Shown: positions 36,351 to 47,779 of the stretch, one piece after another
Layout: each line of letters opens with the position of its first letter
Position numbering within the stretch: position 1 is the first letter of the stretch
NCBI RefSeq assembly: GCF_042453785.1
Contig: NC_091675.1
Location: forward strand, 8,630,501 to 8,694,500
Length of the DNA stretch: 64,000 nucleotides
Direction of reading: 5' to 3'
Source: Malus domestica
Lineage: Eukaryota; Streptophyta; Magnoliopsida; Rosales; Rosaceae
Made by a program: the position numbers and the translations under genes
The notes under the pieces: model-generated
Seen by the model: the letters and a program-made list of their open reading frames with translations, nothing else
Database searches by the model: none
What the model was told of the DNA's origin: nothing

Positions 36351-37302
36351 GGTCTCCGTGGGGGTCTTTATGTACACTGGTCAATGTGGAGACTTCCGAA
36401 TCCACCTTCTGTCACTACATCCTACATTGTTTGTCTGGTTGTTCTGCAGTGGGATTCCTGTTTGTGTTGTAAATATTTGTAAACCCTGTAGCTACTGAGA
36501 GCTGTCTACCCAACCATCTATACTGATTGCCCTCATCTCTGCTTGATTTCTTGGAAGTATAATGTCAAAAGAGTTGTAAGAATTTCACCTGCATGTAGCC
36601 CATTGCAAAAGACACAACTATATATGTAGACAAACTTTCTCATCAGTTATATAACACGAAAGGTTTCCTAATTTCCCAACGAGAGATTCACACTCCACCA
36701 AGTTACCAAAACATAGTCAAGCTTTATCTCACATCTCTTCATTTCATTTATATGTGTAACTGGGATACGTGGAGAGGCACCTGAAAGATTGAGTTATCAA
36801 ATTTTTAGTGAATGAAAACCACCTCTACTTGAATAAATTATTTATACTGTGATGTGAGAATAAATAGCAATAAAATAAAGTTGTCGAGTGTTTGGTAAAC
36901 TTTTTTTTTGTAAAAGAGCTTTTAACAAAAAAAAAACAGTATTTGAGTGTTTGGTAAACTTTTATATAAATTGATGTGAATATGTTAAATAACTAAAAAA
37001 TATATGGTACTTAATATGATATAATAATTGCCAAAGACGATAATGTATGAACAAATATTGTAAAATATGCGGGGGTATTCATTAATACAAATATTGTAAA
37101 ATGAGTACTGATTACTATGTTTTGAAGAAAAAAAAAGCACCTTTTTAAAAGTATGGTAGACCTTGCTTCTGTTTTTCTACCGTCACTAACAGTAGTTTTT
37201 AAAGAAAATATTGTTTTTTTTGTTTTACCAAACATATATGATATTTCAGATTTTTTTTTAATAAGCTACCTTTTTTTTAATAAAATAAGTTAGTTTTTTT
37301 TA

Positions 37303-37446
37303 AAGGAAAACTAACAAAAAATTCAAAAAACTTTAATTTTAATAAAAATGACAAATAAAGGTATAGTGCATAGTACCAGAGAAAGGTAAAAATATATTTT
37401 TTCGTTAAAAGTGAACAATATCGAAAATATTTCGTTAAAACTTTTT
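37303..37446. mobile_element. Diverged copy of the small MITE, unit A
   Basis: GGAAAACTAACAAAAAATTC through GAACAATATCGAAAATATTTC and CGTTAAAACTTT follows the same plan as the copy at 35045 but is more diverged. A matching copy lies at 44441-44578 in unit B. Confidence 0.55.
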
Positions 37447-37629
37447 TTTTTTAAAGCATAACAAATCCAAACATGTTATAAAGTAAGTGGATGTCCACTC
37501 AACTCCGCCACTTCATTCCACCACAAAAAAGATGAAGATTCTTTGTTTTTGTTTGTCCATGCTTCTCTTTTGTTTTTTTTTTTACTAAGTCAAGACTATC
37601 CAAAGGCTTTCTAGGCCGAATGACAGCTA

Positions 37630-37811
37630 GTGGCAAATCACGGTTATTCATTTTGTCAGACATGAAGAGGCTATGGGGAATTTCACTCTGCCTTTGGCTA
37701 GGATCAAGCAAACTCACTAGCTGGGAGCATTGAACATGGGACCTCTCACATTTTTTTGTTTATGGGGAGTTGCAGTCTACGCCCTTACCAATGGGGCACT
37801 TGTTGTGGTTG
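37630..37811 (-). mobile_element. Second SINE copy of unit A (diverged)
   Basis: Same plan as the SINE at 34240 (box-A-like region near the right end, box-B-like GGTTCGATG changed to ATGTTCAATGCT). Its right flank TGATCAACAAAATTATTTGG is shared with the first SINE, so the pair may have arisen by local duplication. The left flank differs. Confidence 0.6.
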
Positions 37812-37920
37812 TGATCAACAAAATTATTTGGTTGACAAAAATAAAAATAAAAAGTATGCGTCTCTCCGTTTTTCAATGAAAAAAATGACCGTTAAAATTG
37901 ACATGTGTCTTACACATGAT

Positions 37921-38096
37921 GGAGTAGGATTTTCTCCCCTCCTATTCTTATCCTCTTCATTCCCCTCCTCTTGCAAATTATTTTTTTGTCTTCTTCTGGC
38001 TATTAAAAAATTAACACAAAATGTTGACGTGGTTTAACCGTAACCGTCAAATAAGAGGGAGGGGAGGGAGATTAGGAGGGTAGACAATTCTACTCC
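37921..38096. mobile_element. Mutator-like MITE-related TIR element (176 bp), unit A
   Basis: Ends GGAGTAGGATTTTCTCCCCT and AGGGTAGACAATTCTACTCC are inverted, and the core GACGTGGTTTAACCGTAACC is shared with the copies at 17203 and 41800. No clean 9-bp duplication was seen. Confidence 0.65.
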
Positions 38097-39115
38097 GCAA
38101 GTGAGAGGACAAAAATGTAATGCCCTTAACCCTGTCAACTCCACCTCCGGTAATATTTTAAATCCTTTGTTTGGAGTGAAATTATTTTGAGGCTTCGTCG
38201 TTGATCATCTGATCTCAAGTGCATTTAATGAGTTTACATGGAATTACATTTTTGTCTCACTTTGAACAGTCTTTCAACAAGCCATGTTGTCTGATCAGTA
38301 GGATCACGAGGCATTGCCTCAGAGAGGATCCAATTCCATCCAAGTTCAAACTCTTTCGTCTGCCTAATATACTACGGGTAATTTTAGGCAAACTAAATTT
38401 GTAGATCAAATTTTGGAGACCAAAAGATATGGAAGTTGATGGTTGGTTTGTTACTTAAGTGTTGATAAACGTACTTATTTCTATTAATGTCACGTCATTT
38501 AATTTGCAAGTTTAGTCTCCAAATTTGATATTTTTAGCACTACTCTATCTCTATAGAATCAAGTTAATTATTATATAAAAAAAAATTTGCCGATTTATCC
38601 CCTCAACTTGTATTACTTAGCCAATTTTCACCTTAAATGTTTATTCAACATTACATTCAAGATTGTATCCAAATTGGTCAAGTGTGTGAGCCCGATTCTC
38701 CCCCAATTAAGGGTAAATATGACTTTTTACCTTTTTAAAATCCATTTTCTTGAGCAAGTTTGATCTATAAACCTGTTCATAACAACGATCCATCTCAATG
38801 CAACGAAATGATTTTTTGGTTATCATTTGTGTTGAAAAATATTAGTATTTTATGGTTATTTAATTATTTAGATTTGCTCGTTAGTTTTGATTTTGATCCT
38901 AGCCCATCTAAATTAAAGTTTCTTAGGTTTTACACTCTATAAACATAGATTATATTTTTAAACCCAAGGCAATATTATTCAACAAATTAATGTGTTACAC
39001 ATATGCATGTTGGAGATGAAACTCCAAACAAGGAACAACCTCCTCCATCACATGCTAACAATTTTTTTTCAAAATATAATATGAAATAAATCAATATCCT
39101 TGTGTTGAAAGAAGC

Positions 39116-39930
39116 TCAACAGTAGCAATGGCATACAGGGCCAGAGCTAATCTTTTTGCAGAAACCTCCTTTCTCACAATCTGCAATGCAGAATTCCCTG
39201 CACTTTCCATCCTCACATTTTCCTTTTTCTTTTCCTTGCTCGGGGTGATTATTACAGCACCTTGAAGCTTGAGCAATTGAAATCTTGCAAACTGAAATCA
39301 CAATCAAATTACTAATTAATTAAAAATTGATTAATTATTGAAAAAACATGGAAAATGCAAGGAGGTGACACGAGCAAATAAAAACCAAAATTAAAAAAAA
39401 TAATATTAGAAATCAATTACTGCAAAACCTAGTACTATCGATAAAATGTTAGGAAAATAAACTAAAAAAAAACCATCCCAAAAGCTTGCATGGATGTTTA
39501 GACCATATGAAACTGAAATATATAGTAGGTTATGTGTTTGTTTGATAGTGCTTTGAAATATGTGTTTGTTTGGTAGTGCTTTGAAAATAATTGAAAGCGT
39601 TTTTTGTGAAAATATTTTTAGAACCAATCCTTATAGTAAAAATGCAAGTAAATCATGAAAAAACACTTAAAGTGTTTCCTAGAAGAAACATATAACTGGT
39701 GCTTCTTAGTTCTTACATAAAACACTTTAATGCTTTTGAGACCAAAATTTTTTTTCTCTAAAAACGTTTTTAGTCATTTTAAAAGCACATATAAACGAGT
39801 CTTATTTTAGTCCTAGAAAGCAAAAAGGCTACCCAAAAATAAATATGATTCAAGATAACTGAAACAGACCTGTGGAGCTTGACAAAAGCACCAACACAAG
39901 GAGGAAAGATGTGATTGTAAACCTATTCAT
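39116..39930 (-). CDS. Defensin-like cysteine-rich secreted peptide, array copy B
   Basis: Exon 1 is 39930-39870 and exon 2 is 39267-39116; 70 aa. Exon 2 is identical at all 152 bases to copies A and C. Exon 1 differs from copy A by one base that changes an alanine to valine in the signal peptide. The ten mature cysteines are unchanged. The role is inferred as for copy A. Confidence 0.8.
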
Positions 39931-40347
39931 CTTTTCTTTGTAAATTTTCACTTCCCTTGTGTATTGCTCTTTCACTTGTTGCGTTGAAAGGTCTGAGAGA
40001 ATGTGTAATTTATAGAGACTCGAAGACAAGAATGATCTTTGGGTATTAAAGCATAATTAAAATTGCGAGTCCAAGAAATAGGAAAGTCTGATCGTTGGTA
40101 CATATATAGGTTATGAATATAGCAAAGTATCCGGGCATTGTATTTTATTGGAAATAAATCCCAAGATTTGGAGATATTATTTGAAACAGTACGCGCACAA
40201 GATCATCAAAATTTTTTTGAACAAGCTAGGTTACGAATGTATCAATAATTCCAATCATTTATTTTTCTTGGAAATAAATCCAACCATTTAATGACATTAT
40301 TTGAAACAATACATGCACGAAGGTTTTCATGATCAACAAAATTATTT

Positions 40348-40563
40348 TATTTTATTTTTTCCTTAAAAAGAGGACAACTTGTGGCAAGTCACAATTATTC
40401 ATCCCTTCCGGACCCATAGAGGCTATGAGGAGTTTCACCTGCCCTTGGTCAGGGTCAAAAAGACTCACCAGGTCAGAGCATCGAACCTGGGACCTCCCAC
40501 ATTTTTTTATTTATTGGGGAGCTGCAGTCTGCGCCCTTACCACTAGACCACTTACTGTGGTTG
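40348..40563 (-). mobile_element. tRNA-derived SINE, unit B
   Basis: Orthologous to the unit A copy, with the same 18-bp flanking repeat (40330-40347 and 40564-40581). It differs by a few bases, including GGGACCTCCCAC and a box-A-like region reading CCACTAGACCAC on the plus strand. Confidence 0.85.
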
Positions 40564-40741
40564 TGATCAACAAAATTATTTGGTTGACAGAAATAAATAA
40601 ATAAAGTATGCGTCTCTCCATTTTTCAATGAAAAGAATGAGAATTTTAAATACTCATATCCTAGCATAAAATATCGAACTCAAGGTTAGGCTGAAACAGT
40701 GAGTATTACATAAAATGCTAGGATGAGAGTATTTAAAAGTA

Positions 40742-41522
40742 GGAAAAATTAGTATCCGGTCCCTAGTTTTTACTGTTCATTGACTAAGACCTTATTAGTT
40801 CTCAAATTTTGATTCAAGTCCCTAGCATTAATGTGATAATGAATTTACATGTTTATTATATAATTTTTTAATATAAAAATTAGTAATTAATTTAGGGTTT
40901 AATACTCACACCTCTATTAAACTTCTAATAAATTTTCAATTCAAACATTTCCAAAATAATAAAAAATTAAATTAAATTAAGTTTGTACCTATTAGTTTTT
41001 TTTTATATATAAAAAGATTCTCAATTTTTTAATCTTAAATGTACCCATTCATATAATTTTTCAATTTTTTAAATCTTAAATGTACCCATTCTCAAATATA
41101 TCAATTTGTTATATGTAAAATGTACCCTTTTTTTAATATAAAATCCATTCAAAATTTTTAATTCATGTTTAAACTCATATGGGTACATTCTTTTTCGTTG
41201 ATTTGAGAATGTATCCATGTTTTGGTACAATAACTTTTTTTGTTAATTTTGGTTAATGTACCCATACATATATGTATACACACACACACAATATAATAGA
41301 GAGTATAATTTCTATTTATTATTTTTAATCCCATAAATTATGGGTTTTATTTAAAATCTCATTAATATAAACAATTACAAATTTCAATTTTGAATTTTGA
41401 ATTAAAAAAATATAGTAACTTACATTATTACATTAATGTCAGGGACCTCAATCAAAAACCAAAAACTAACAAGGTTTCAATTAAAGAATGTTGATAGCTA
41501 GGGACCGCATCCAAAGTGTCCC
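40742..41522. mobile_element. Mutator-like non-autonomous element (781 bp), unit B only
   Basis: It begins GGAAAAATTAGTATCCGGTC and ends GACCGCATCCAAAGTGTCCC, an imperfect inverted pair. The 9-bp target duplication TTAAAAGTA is perfect (40733-40741 and 41523-41531), and the uninterrupted site is present in unit A near 34649. The interior is AT-rich with TGTACCCAT phrases and no transposase. Confidence 0.9.
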
Positions 41523-41799
41523 TTAAAAGTATCTATGTTTCAACAAAAAATTTATTGTTTGCTAAAAAAAAAAAAGAATTTTAAATACTCCCATCCTACC
41601 ACAAAATTTTAAATACTCCCCTATTCTTCTCCATTCCGTTTCACTGAAACTCTAACCCTAGGAATGGCTGCCTAAACCTTCCTCCCTCCAACGAAAGCCT
41701 TTTCTCTTTTAAACCCAGACTTTCTTGTTTTTTGCCTTAAATTTTTATTTTAACGTTAAATTCAAATTCTGTGCAAATTAGTCAAGTGCTCTCAATCAA

Positions 41800-42019
41800 G
41801 GAGGAGGATTGTCTGCCCTCCAAGTTTCGGTGCCCTTCCATGCCCTCCTGTTTTGTGTGGTCACGGTTAAGTCACGTTAATATTTTATATTATTTTTTTA
41901 TAAAGATAATAAAACAAAAATAAATAATAATATAAAATATTAACGTGGTTTAACCGTGACCACACAATCAGGAGGGCATGGGAGGGCACGGTAACTTGGA
42001 GGGCAGACAATCCTCCTCC
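41800..42019. mobile_element. Mutator-like MITE, copy 3 (220 bp), unit B only
   Basis: Ends GGAGGAGGATTGTCTGCCCT and AGGGCAGACAATCCTCCTCC are perfect inverted repeats, and similarity extends inward about 90 bp. The 9-bp target duplication CTCAATCAA is perfect (41791-41799 and 42020-42028). Units A (near 34888) and C (near 54540) have a single CTCAATCAA. Confidence 0.95.
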
Positions 42020-42172
42020 CTCAATCAAAGGTGAATATGACTTTTTGTCTTTCTAAAATACATTTCCTCAAGTAAGTTTATATATAAACCTCTGCATTAC
42101 AATGACTCATCTGAGTGCAACGAAATGATTTTTTTGTTATCCTTGGAAGTGTACAAACATGAATAGAATAAA

Positions 42173-42325
42173 GGAAAACTAATGAAAATGGCTTGAAAAC
42201 TTTGAGTTTTAACGATAATGACAAAATAAAGGGTAAAGTGAATAGTAACAGAATTGACTTTTTAGTGTAAAAATGTGGTTTTTCGTTAAAGTGAACAGTA
42301 CCGCGGACTTTTCGTTAAAACTCCT
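42173..42325. mobile_element. Small MITE (about 153 bp), unit B
   Basis: Orthologous to the element at 35045 in unit A. It is absent at the matching place in unit C. Confidence 0.7.
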
Positions 42326-43260
42326 ATAAAAGAATGGATAAAGAAAATTTGAAAATCTGACCGAGGGAAAATAATTGGCTATTTTTAAAAACTCAAATGG
42401 CTAAAAGCAAAATTCAATGAGATAATTGGCTACTTTTACCTCCTTTTATTATTATTTTTTTTTTGCTATAGGGCTTCCGTTTTCTAGAGATCCACATCCT
42501 AACATCACAATAACTTTAATTTGGTGGCCCAAAAATAACGACCCGATCCAGAAGCCCTTTCCTCTCACGGTGCCCCGATTTAAAACGACGTGTTGGCTCT
42601 GGAGTCATCATAGACATAGCCACCAACAACATCGTTGCCGTCAAAAACTCAATTATTATTTGAGAGATCAATAATAATGAATTTTTAATTAAGGGATCAT
42701 TACTCCAATTTGATTAAAGTTAAAGGACCATTACTACAATTCATTCTTATTTTTTGAAACAAAATCTACTTGTTTATTTTTGGATAACAAAAATATACTT
42801 CTTATATACAAACCTACATTTTCTTTATTGTTTTTGTCCTTTCAATTTATGTATTTTTTTTTGTTTCTTAATGATTTTAGTTTTTATGTTTGAATGGTCG
42901 TTGGATATTGGAATTTATAAGGAAATGTATAGGTTATGGAAACACGTCTTATTTTAACTTTTAGTAGAATTTTGTTTTGTCTCTTGGATGTTTTGACTGA
43001 AAGCTTCAAATCTAAGAAGGGGCACACATAGCCGTTCTCTCCCTTCCATATCAAAGCCCTAGATTTAAAAACTCTATAGTCGCCTATCTCTTGTTTCGAC
43101 TTACATGAAACATATTCGTTAAGGTAACAATGTTGTAAATCTATCTACACCGTCTTGTATAGAAATAAAAACATGTGGCGGGGGATTTTTTTCTTTTTCT
43201 TTTTCGGATGTGACACTGGATCTAAAATCTTTAGAATTACAGATAATGGAAGGTCTCCGT

Positions 43261-43479
43261 GGACAAGGATTGTTTACCCTCCCACTTCTGGTGCCCTCCC
43301 GTGCCCTCCTGTTTTATGTGGTTACGGTTAAGTCAAGTTAACATTTTATATTGTTTTTTTATAGAGATAATAAGACAAAAATGAATAGTAATATAAAATG
43401 TTGACGTGGCTTAACCGTGACCATACAAACAGAGGGCACGGAAGGACACCGGAAGTGGGAGGGCAGACAATCCTTGTCC
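43261..43479. mobile_element. Mutator-like MITE, copy 4 (219 bp), unit B
   Basis: Orthologous to 36132-36350 in unit A. The left target copy is GGTCTCCGT (43252-43260). The right one is GGTCTCTGT (43480-43488), one substitution acquired after insertion. Confidence 0.92.
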
Positions 43480-44440
43480 GGTCTCTGTGGGGTCTTTATG
43501 TACACTGGTCAATGTGGAAACTTCCGAATCCACCTTCTGTCACTAGATCCTACATTGTTTGTCTGGTTGTTCTACAGTGGGATTCCTGTTTGTGTTGTAG
43601 ATATTTGTAAACCCTGTAGCTACTGAGAGCTGTCTACCCAACCATCTATACTGATTGCCCTCATCTCTGCTTGATTTCTTGGAAGTATAATGTCAAAAGA
43701 GTTGTAAGAATTTCACCTGCATGTAGCCCATTGCAAAAGACACAACTATATATGTAGACAAACTTTCTCATCAGTTATATAACACGAAAGTTTTCCTAAT
43801 TTCCCAATGAGAGATTCACACTCCACCAAGTTACCAAAACATAGTCAAGCTTTATCTCACATCTCTTCATTTCATTTATATGTGTAACTGGAATATGTGG
43901 AGAGGCACCTGAAAGATTGAGTTATCAAATTTTTAGTGAATGAAAACCACCTGTACTTGAATAAATTATTTATACTGTGATGTGAGAATAAATAGCAATA
44001 AAATAAAGTTGTCGAGTGTTTGGTAAACTTTTTTTTTGTAAAAGAGCTTTTAACAAAAAAAAAAAAAAACAGTATTTGAGTGTTTGGTAAACTTTTATAT
44101 AAATTGCTGTGAATATGTTAAATAACTAAAAAATATATGGTACTTAATATGATATAATAATTGCCAAAGACGATAATGTATGAACAAATATTGTAAAATA
44201 TGTGGGGGTATTCATTAATACAAATATTGTAAAATGAGTACTGATTACTATGTTTTGAAGAAAAAAAAACACCTTTTTAAAAGTATGGTAGACCTTGCTT
44301 CTGTTTTTCTACCGTCACTAACAGTAGTTTTTAAAGAAAATATTGTTTTTTTGTTTTACCAAACATATATGATATTTCAGATTTTTTTTTAATAAGCCAC
44401 CTTTTTTTTTAATAAAATAAGTTACTTTTTTTTAAAGGAA

Positions 44441-44578
44441 AACTAACAAAAAGTTCAAAAAACTTTAATTTTAATGAAAAATGACAAATAAAGGTATAGT
44501 GAATAGTACCAGAAAAAGGTAAAAATATGTTTTTTCGTTAAAAGTGAACAATATCGAAAATATTTCGTTAAAACTTTT
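44441..44578. mobile_element. Diverged copy of the small MITE, unit B
   Basis: Matches 37303-37446 of unit A in order and sequence. Confidence 0.5.
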
Positions 44579-44770
44579 TTTTTTTTTTTTAAAGCATAAC
44601 AAATCCAAACATGTTATAAAGTAAGTGGATGTCCACTCAACTCCGCCACTTCATTCCACCACAAAAAAGATGAAGATTCTTTGTTTTTGTTTGTCCATGC
44701 TTCTCTTTTGTTTTTTTTTTTTTTACTAAGTCAAGAGTATCCAAAGGCTTTCTAGGCCGAATGACAGCTA

Positions 44771-44953
44771 GTGTCAAATCACGGTTATTCATTTTGTCTG
44801 GACCTGAAGAGGCTATGGGGAATTTCACTCTGCCCTTGGCTAGGGTCAAGCAAACTCACCAGCTGGGAGCATCGAACATGGGACCTCTCACATTTTTTTG
44901 TTTATGGGGAGTTGCAGTCTACGCCCTTACCAATGGGGCACTTGTTGTGGTTG
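44771..44953 (-). mobile_element. Second SINE copy of unit B
   Basis: Orthologous to 37630-37811. The box-B-like region reads ATGTTCGATGCT on the minus strand, closer to the tRNA consensus than the unit A copy. Confidence 0.6.
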
Positions 44954-45062
44954 TGATCAACAAAATTATTTGGTTGACAAAAATAAAAATAAAAAGTATG
45001 CGTCTCTCCGTTTTTCAATGAAAAAAATGACCGTTAAAATTGACATGTGTCTTACACATGAT

Positions 45063-45239
45063 GGAGTAGGATTCTCTCCCCTCCTATTCTTATCCTCTTC
45101 CTTCCCCTCCTCTTGCAAATTATTTTTTTGTCTTCTTCTGGCTATTAAACAATTAACACAAAATGTTGACGTGGTTTAACCGTAACCGTCAAATAAGAGG
45201 GGAGGGGAGGGAGATTAGGAGGGGAGACAATCCTACTCC
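45063..45239. mobile_element. Mutator-like MITE-related TIR element (177 bp), unit B
   Basis: Orthologous to 37921-38096, with better-matched ends: GGAGTAGGATTCTCTCCCCT and AGGGGAGACAATCCTACTCC. Confidence 0.65.
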
Positions 45240-45793
45240 GCAAGTGAGAGGACAAAAATGTAATGCCATTAACCCTGTCAACTCCACCTCCGGTAATATT
45301 TTAAATCCTTTGTTTGGAGTGAAATTATTTTGAGGCTTCGTCGTTGATCATTTGATCTCAAGTGCATTTAATGAGTTTACATGGAATTACATTTTTTTCT
45401 CACTTTGAACAGTCTTTCAACAAGCCATGTTGTCCGATCAGTAGGATCACGAGGCATTGCCTCAGAGAGGATCCAATTCCATCCAAGTTCAAACTCTTTC
45501 GTCTGCCTAATATTAATCTATGGGTAATTTTAGGCAAACTAAATTTGTAGATCAAATTTTGGAGACCAAAAGATATGGAAGTTGATGGTTGGTTTGTTAC
45601 TTAAGTGTTGATAAACGTACTTATTCCTATTAATGTCACGTCATTTAATTTGCAAGTTTAGTCTCCAAATTTGATATCTTTAGCACTACTCTATCTCTAT
45701 AGAATCAAGTTAATTATTATATATAAAAAAATTCGCCGATTTATCTCCTCAACTTGTATTACTTAGCCAATTTTCACCTTAAATGTTTATTCA

Positions 45794-46177
45794 TGTTGTG
45801 ATAATATGTGGATGGCCCACATGAATAGTTTGTTACTATTTATGCACAGTATTTTCATTATTCATTTGTGGAAAATTTGTAAAGTGAATAGTGATCTCTT
45901 TTGTTTATATATTTGAAGAAGAGAAGAAGAGGTGGGCGATTTACGGAAGAGGAAGAGAGAAGAGAGAGAGAGAGGAAAGAAGAGGAAGAGAGGAAGAAGA
46001 GGAAAATGAGGGGGAGATTAAAGAGAGTTATCTTTGTACTCCTATTATTTCAGATTATAATGAAAGCACCACTGCTGCCCCGAGGACGTACTCCAGTCAC
46101 ACTGACTGTAGAGGAACCTCGTAAATTTTGTGTCTTGTTTCATTTATTCCACTACACCCACCGTCGATTTTACAACA
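45794..46177 (+). repeat. 5' LTR of the 6.4 kb Copia element
   Basis: Contains TTTATATATTT near 45903 as a likely TATA region, followed by a GA-rich stretch. A short frame inside it (MRGRLKRVIFVLLLFQ) is repeated in the other LTR and is not treated as a gene. Confidence 0.9.
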
Positions 46178-46353
46178 CGTTATCAGCACGAGAAGCTCTC
46201 ATGTCGGTGGAAAGCACTACTTACCTCTCACATCTATCGGCTGGAATCTCACAGATAAGAAAATCTTTTCATTTCATTCTCATATCTCTAAATGACTAAT
46301 TTTCTTAAAGTAAATATACATGTGTTTATATAAGTATTGTCATTATTATTGGC

Positions 46354-46845
46354 AGAAAATCCGACAGTCATATGAGCTTTGAAACTTCAACTTCCAGTGC
46401 TCATACAGAAACCATTCCTTCATAAAAGTTGTTCATTATCCTCTCTCCCATAACATACCAAAATTCCAGAACCATCCAACGGTTAAATCATTCCAGATCT
46501 TAGAATACTACAGACTCAAAATCCGCAGAAAATTTGGCAGCCATGTAAATAGCCACTGAACTCCAACTTCCTGACATCCGATTGAAATACTTTCTTCTTG
46601 AAAGTTGTTTGCCCGCCTCGTACCTAGAACATATCCAAATTTCAGAAATTGTCAACGGTGCGATCGTCGTAGATGACTGAAACTTCAACTCAGCTTCCAT
46701 TTCCGCAGAAAACTGGACAGCCATCTTATGAGTACCAAACCTTCATTTTTAGAAGCTCAGCTCGAAACTGTTTCTTCACGAAAGTTGTTTGGTATCTTCT
46801 TATCCATATCATACTAAATTTTGAGTTAAATCTAACGGTTTGATC
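46354..46845. repeat. Three imperfect tandem repeats (about 150-200 bp) inside the Copia element
   Basis: Three successive blocks share the order GAAACTTCAACTTCC, then a tract with CAGAAA and CTTC...AAAGTTGTT, then a phrase like CATACCAAAATTCCAGAA. They follow the 5' LTR in the position where gag would normally lie. Confidence 0.6.
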
Positions 46846-47146
46846 TTCTTATAAGTGGCAGACAAAGAAAAGTGTGATTATTTTGGGTAGTTGGAAAGAA
46901 AGAAAAATATACATATATAAATTGAAAAAGGGAGCAAATGGATGGTGTGTCGGTTGGACTATTTAAAGAAAACAAAATGGTTTTGGAAGTGAGTTGCACC
47001 ATTCTGAAAAAAAATAAATAAATAAAAAAAATTGGAAAGGTAGATTTTTGGTGCATGATGTTGTCACAAAAGGAGAAAAGAACAAATATTATTGGATGGT
47101 ACACGGCACCATGTGAATGAATAAGAAACGAAAATATATATTTATT

Positions 47147-47465
47147 TATGTGAATGATGTTGGCTTAAAACACTTTCACAAGCTCTATTTATTTAAAGCA
47201 ATTTATTTACAGTGGGTAGCATTATTACCCTTTGCTTTAAAACTTTGATATTTATGTGCATGGTGTTGGTTTAAAGCCCATGTCACAAGTTCTATTTACT
47301 TTAAAGCAATTTATTTATCATGGACGGTTTTATCACCTACTGCTTTAAGTTTTGATTTATGTGAATGGTGCTGAATTAAAGCCCTTGTCACAAGCTTTAT
47401 TTACTTAAATGCAATTTATTTACTATGGTTGGAATTACCGCCTAGTGCTTTAATTTATTTATTGT
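47147..47465. repeat. Three tandem repeats of about 105 bp inside the Copia element
   Basis: Each unit reads GTGAATGATGTTGG or close, then AAAGCC...TCACAAG, then TATTTACTTTAAAGCAATTT and ATTTA, then a tract ending TGCTTTAA. Confidence 0.75.
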
Positions 47466-47779
47466 ACTTATCTTTTGTTACTATGAGTATATACAGGACC
47501 TGAAGTTCCTTGATCAGATCAGAACCTGCAGTTTCTTGATCCTCATCATATAAAATGATTGGACCCGAAGTTCCATCATACAAAAGGATCTGGCATGAAG
47601 TCCCTTGATCCTGAAGATCTACACATGAAGTTCCTAGATGAGTACCGTAAGTTTGAAGTGCCGCAGTGCCTTAACTTAATTGTAATAAAAGCCATAAGAG
47701 TCTTAATTTACAGACTATTAAATAAGGACCAGAAGTTCCTTATGTCCATACTCAAAATGGTTTAGCAGAAGCCTTTATT

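Larger units (their letters stand above)
32186..38336. repeat. Tandem unit A of the defensin-like array (about 6.15 kb)
   Basis: The unit starts at CATCCAAGTTCAAACTCTTTC and repeats at 38337 (B) and 45480 (C). In order it contains the peptide gene, a SINE, a small MITE, the block starting TTTCTAGAGATCCACATCC, a Mutator-like MITE, a second SINE copy and a Mutator-like TIR remnant. Long blocks are identical or nearly identical to unit B. It lacks the two B-only insertions, which accounts for almost all of its shorter length. Confidence 0.9.
38337..45479. repeat. Tandem unit B of the defensin-like array (about 7.14 kb)
   Basis: This unit has the same order of landmarks as unit A. It is about 1 kb longer because of a 781-bp Mutator-like element (40742-41522) and a 220-bp MITE (41800-42019) at sites that are empty in A and C. 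Confidence 0.9.

Noticed and set aside
45901..46299. 132-codon frame starting in the LTR
   Set aside because: It starts in the GA-rich LTR, runs out into the interior by chance and is repeated in the other LTR.
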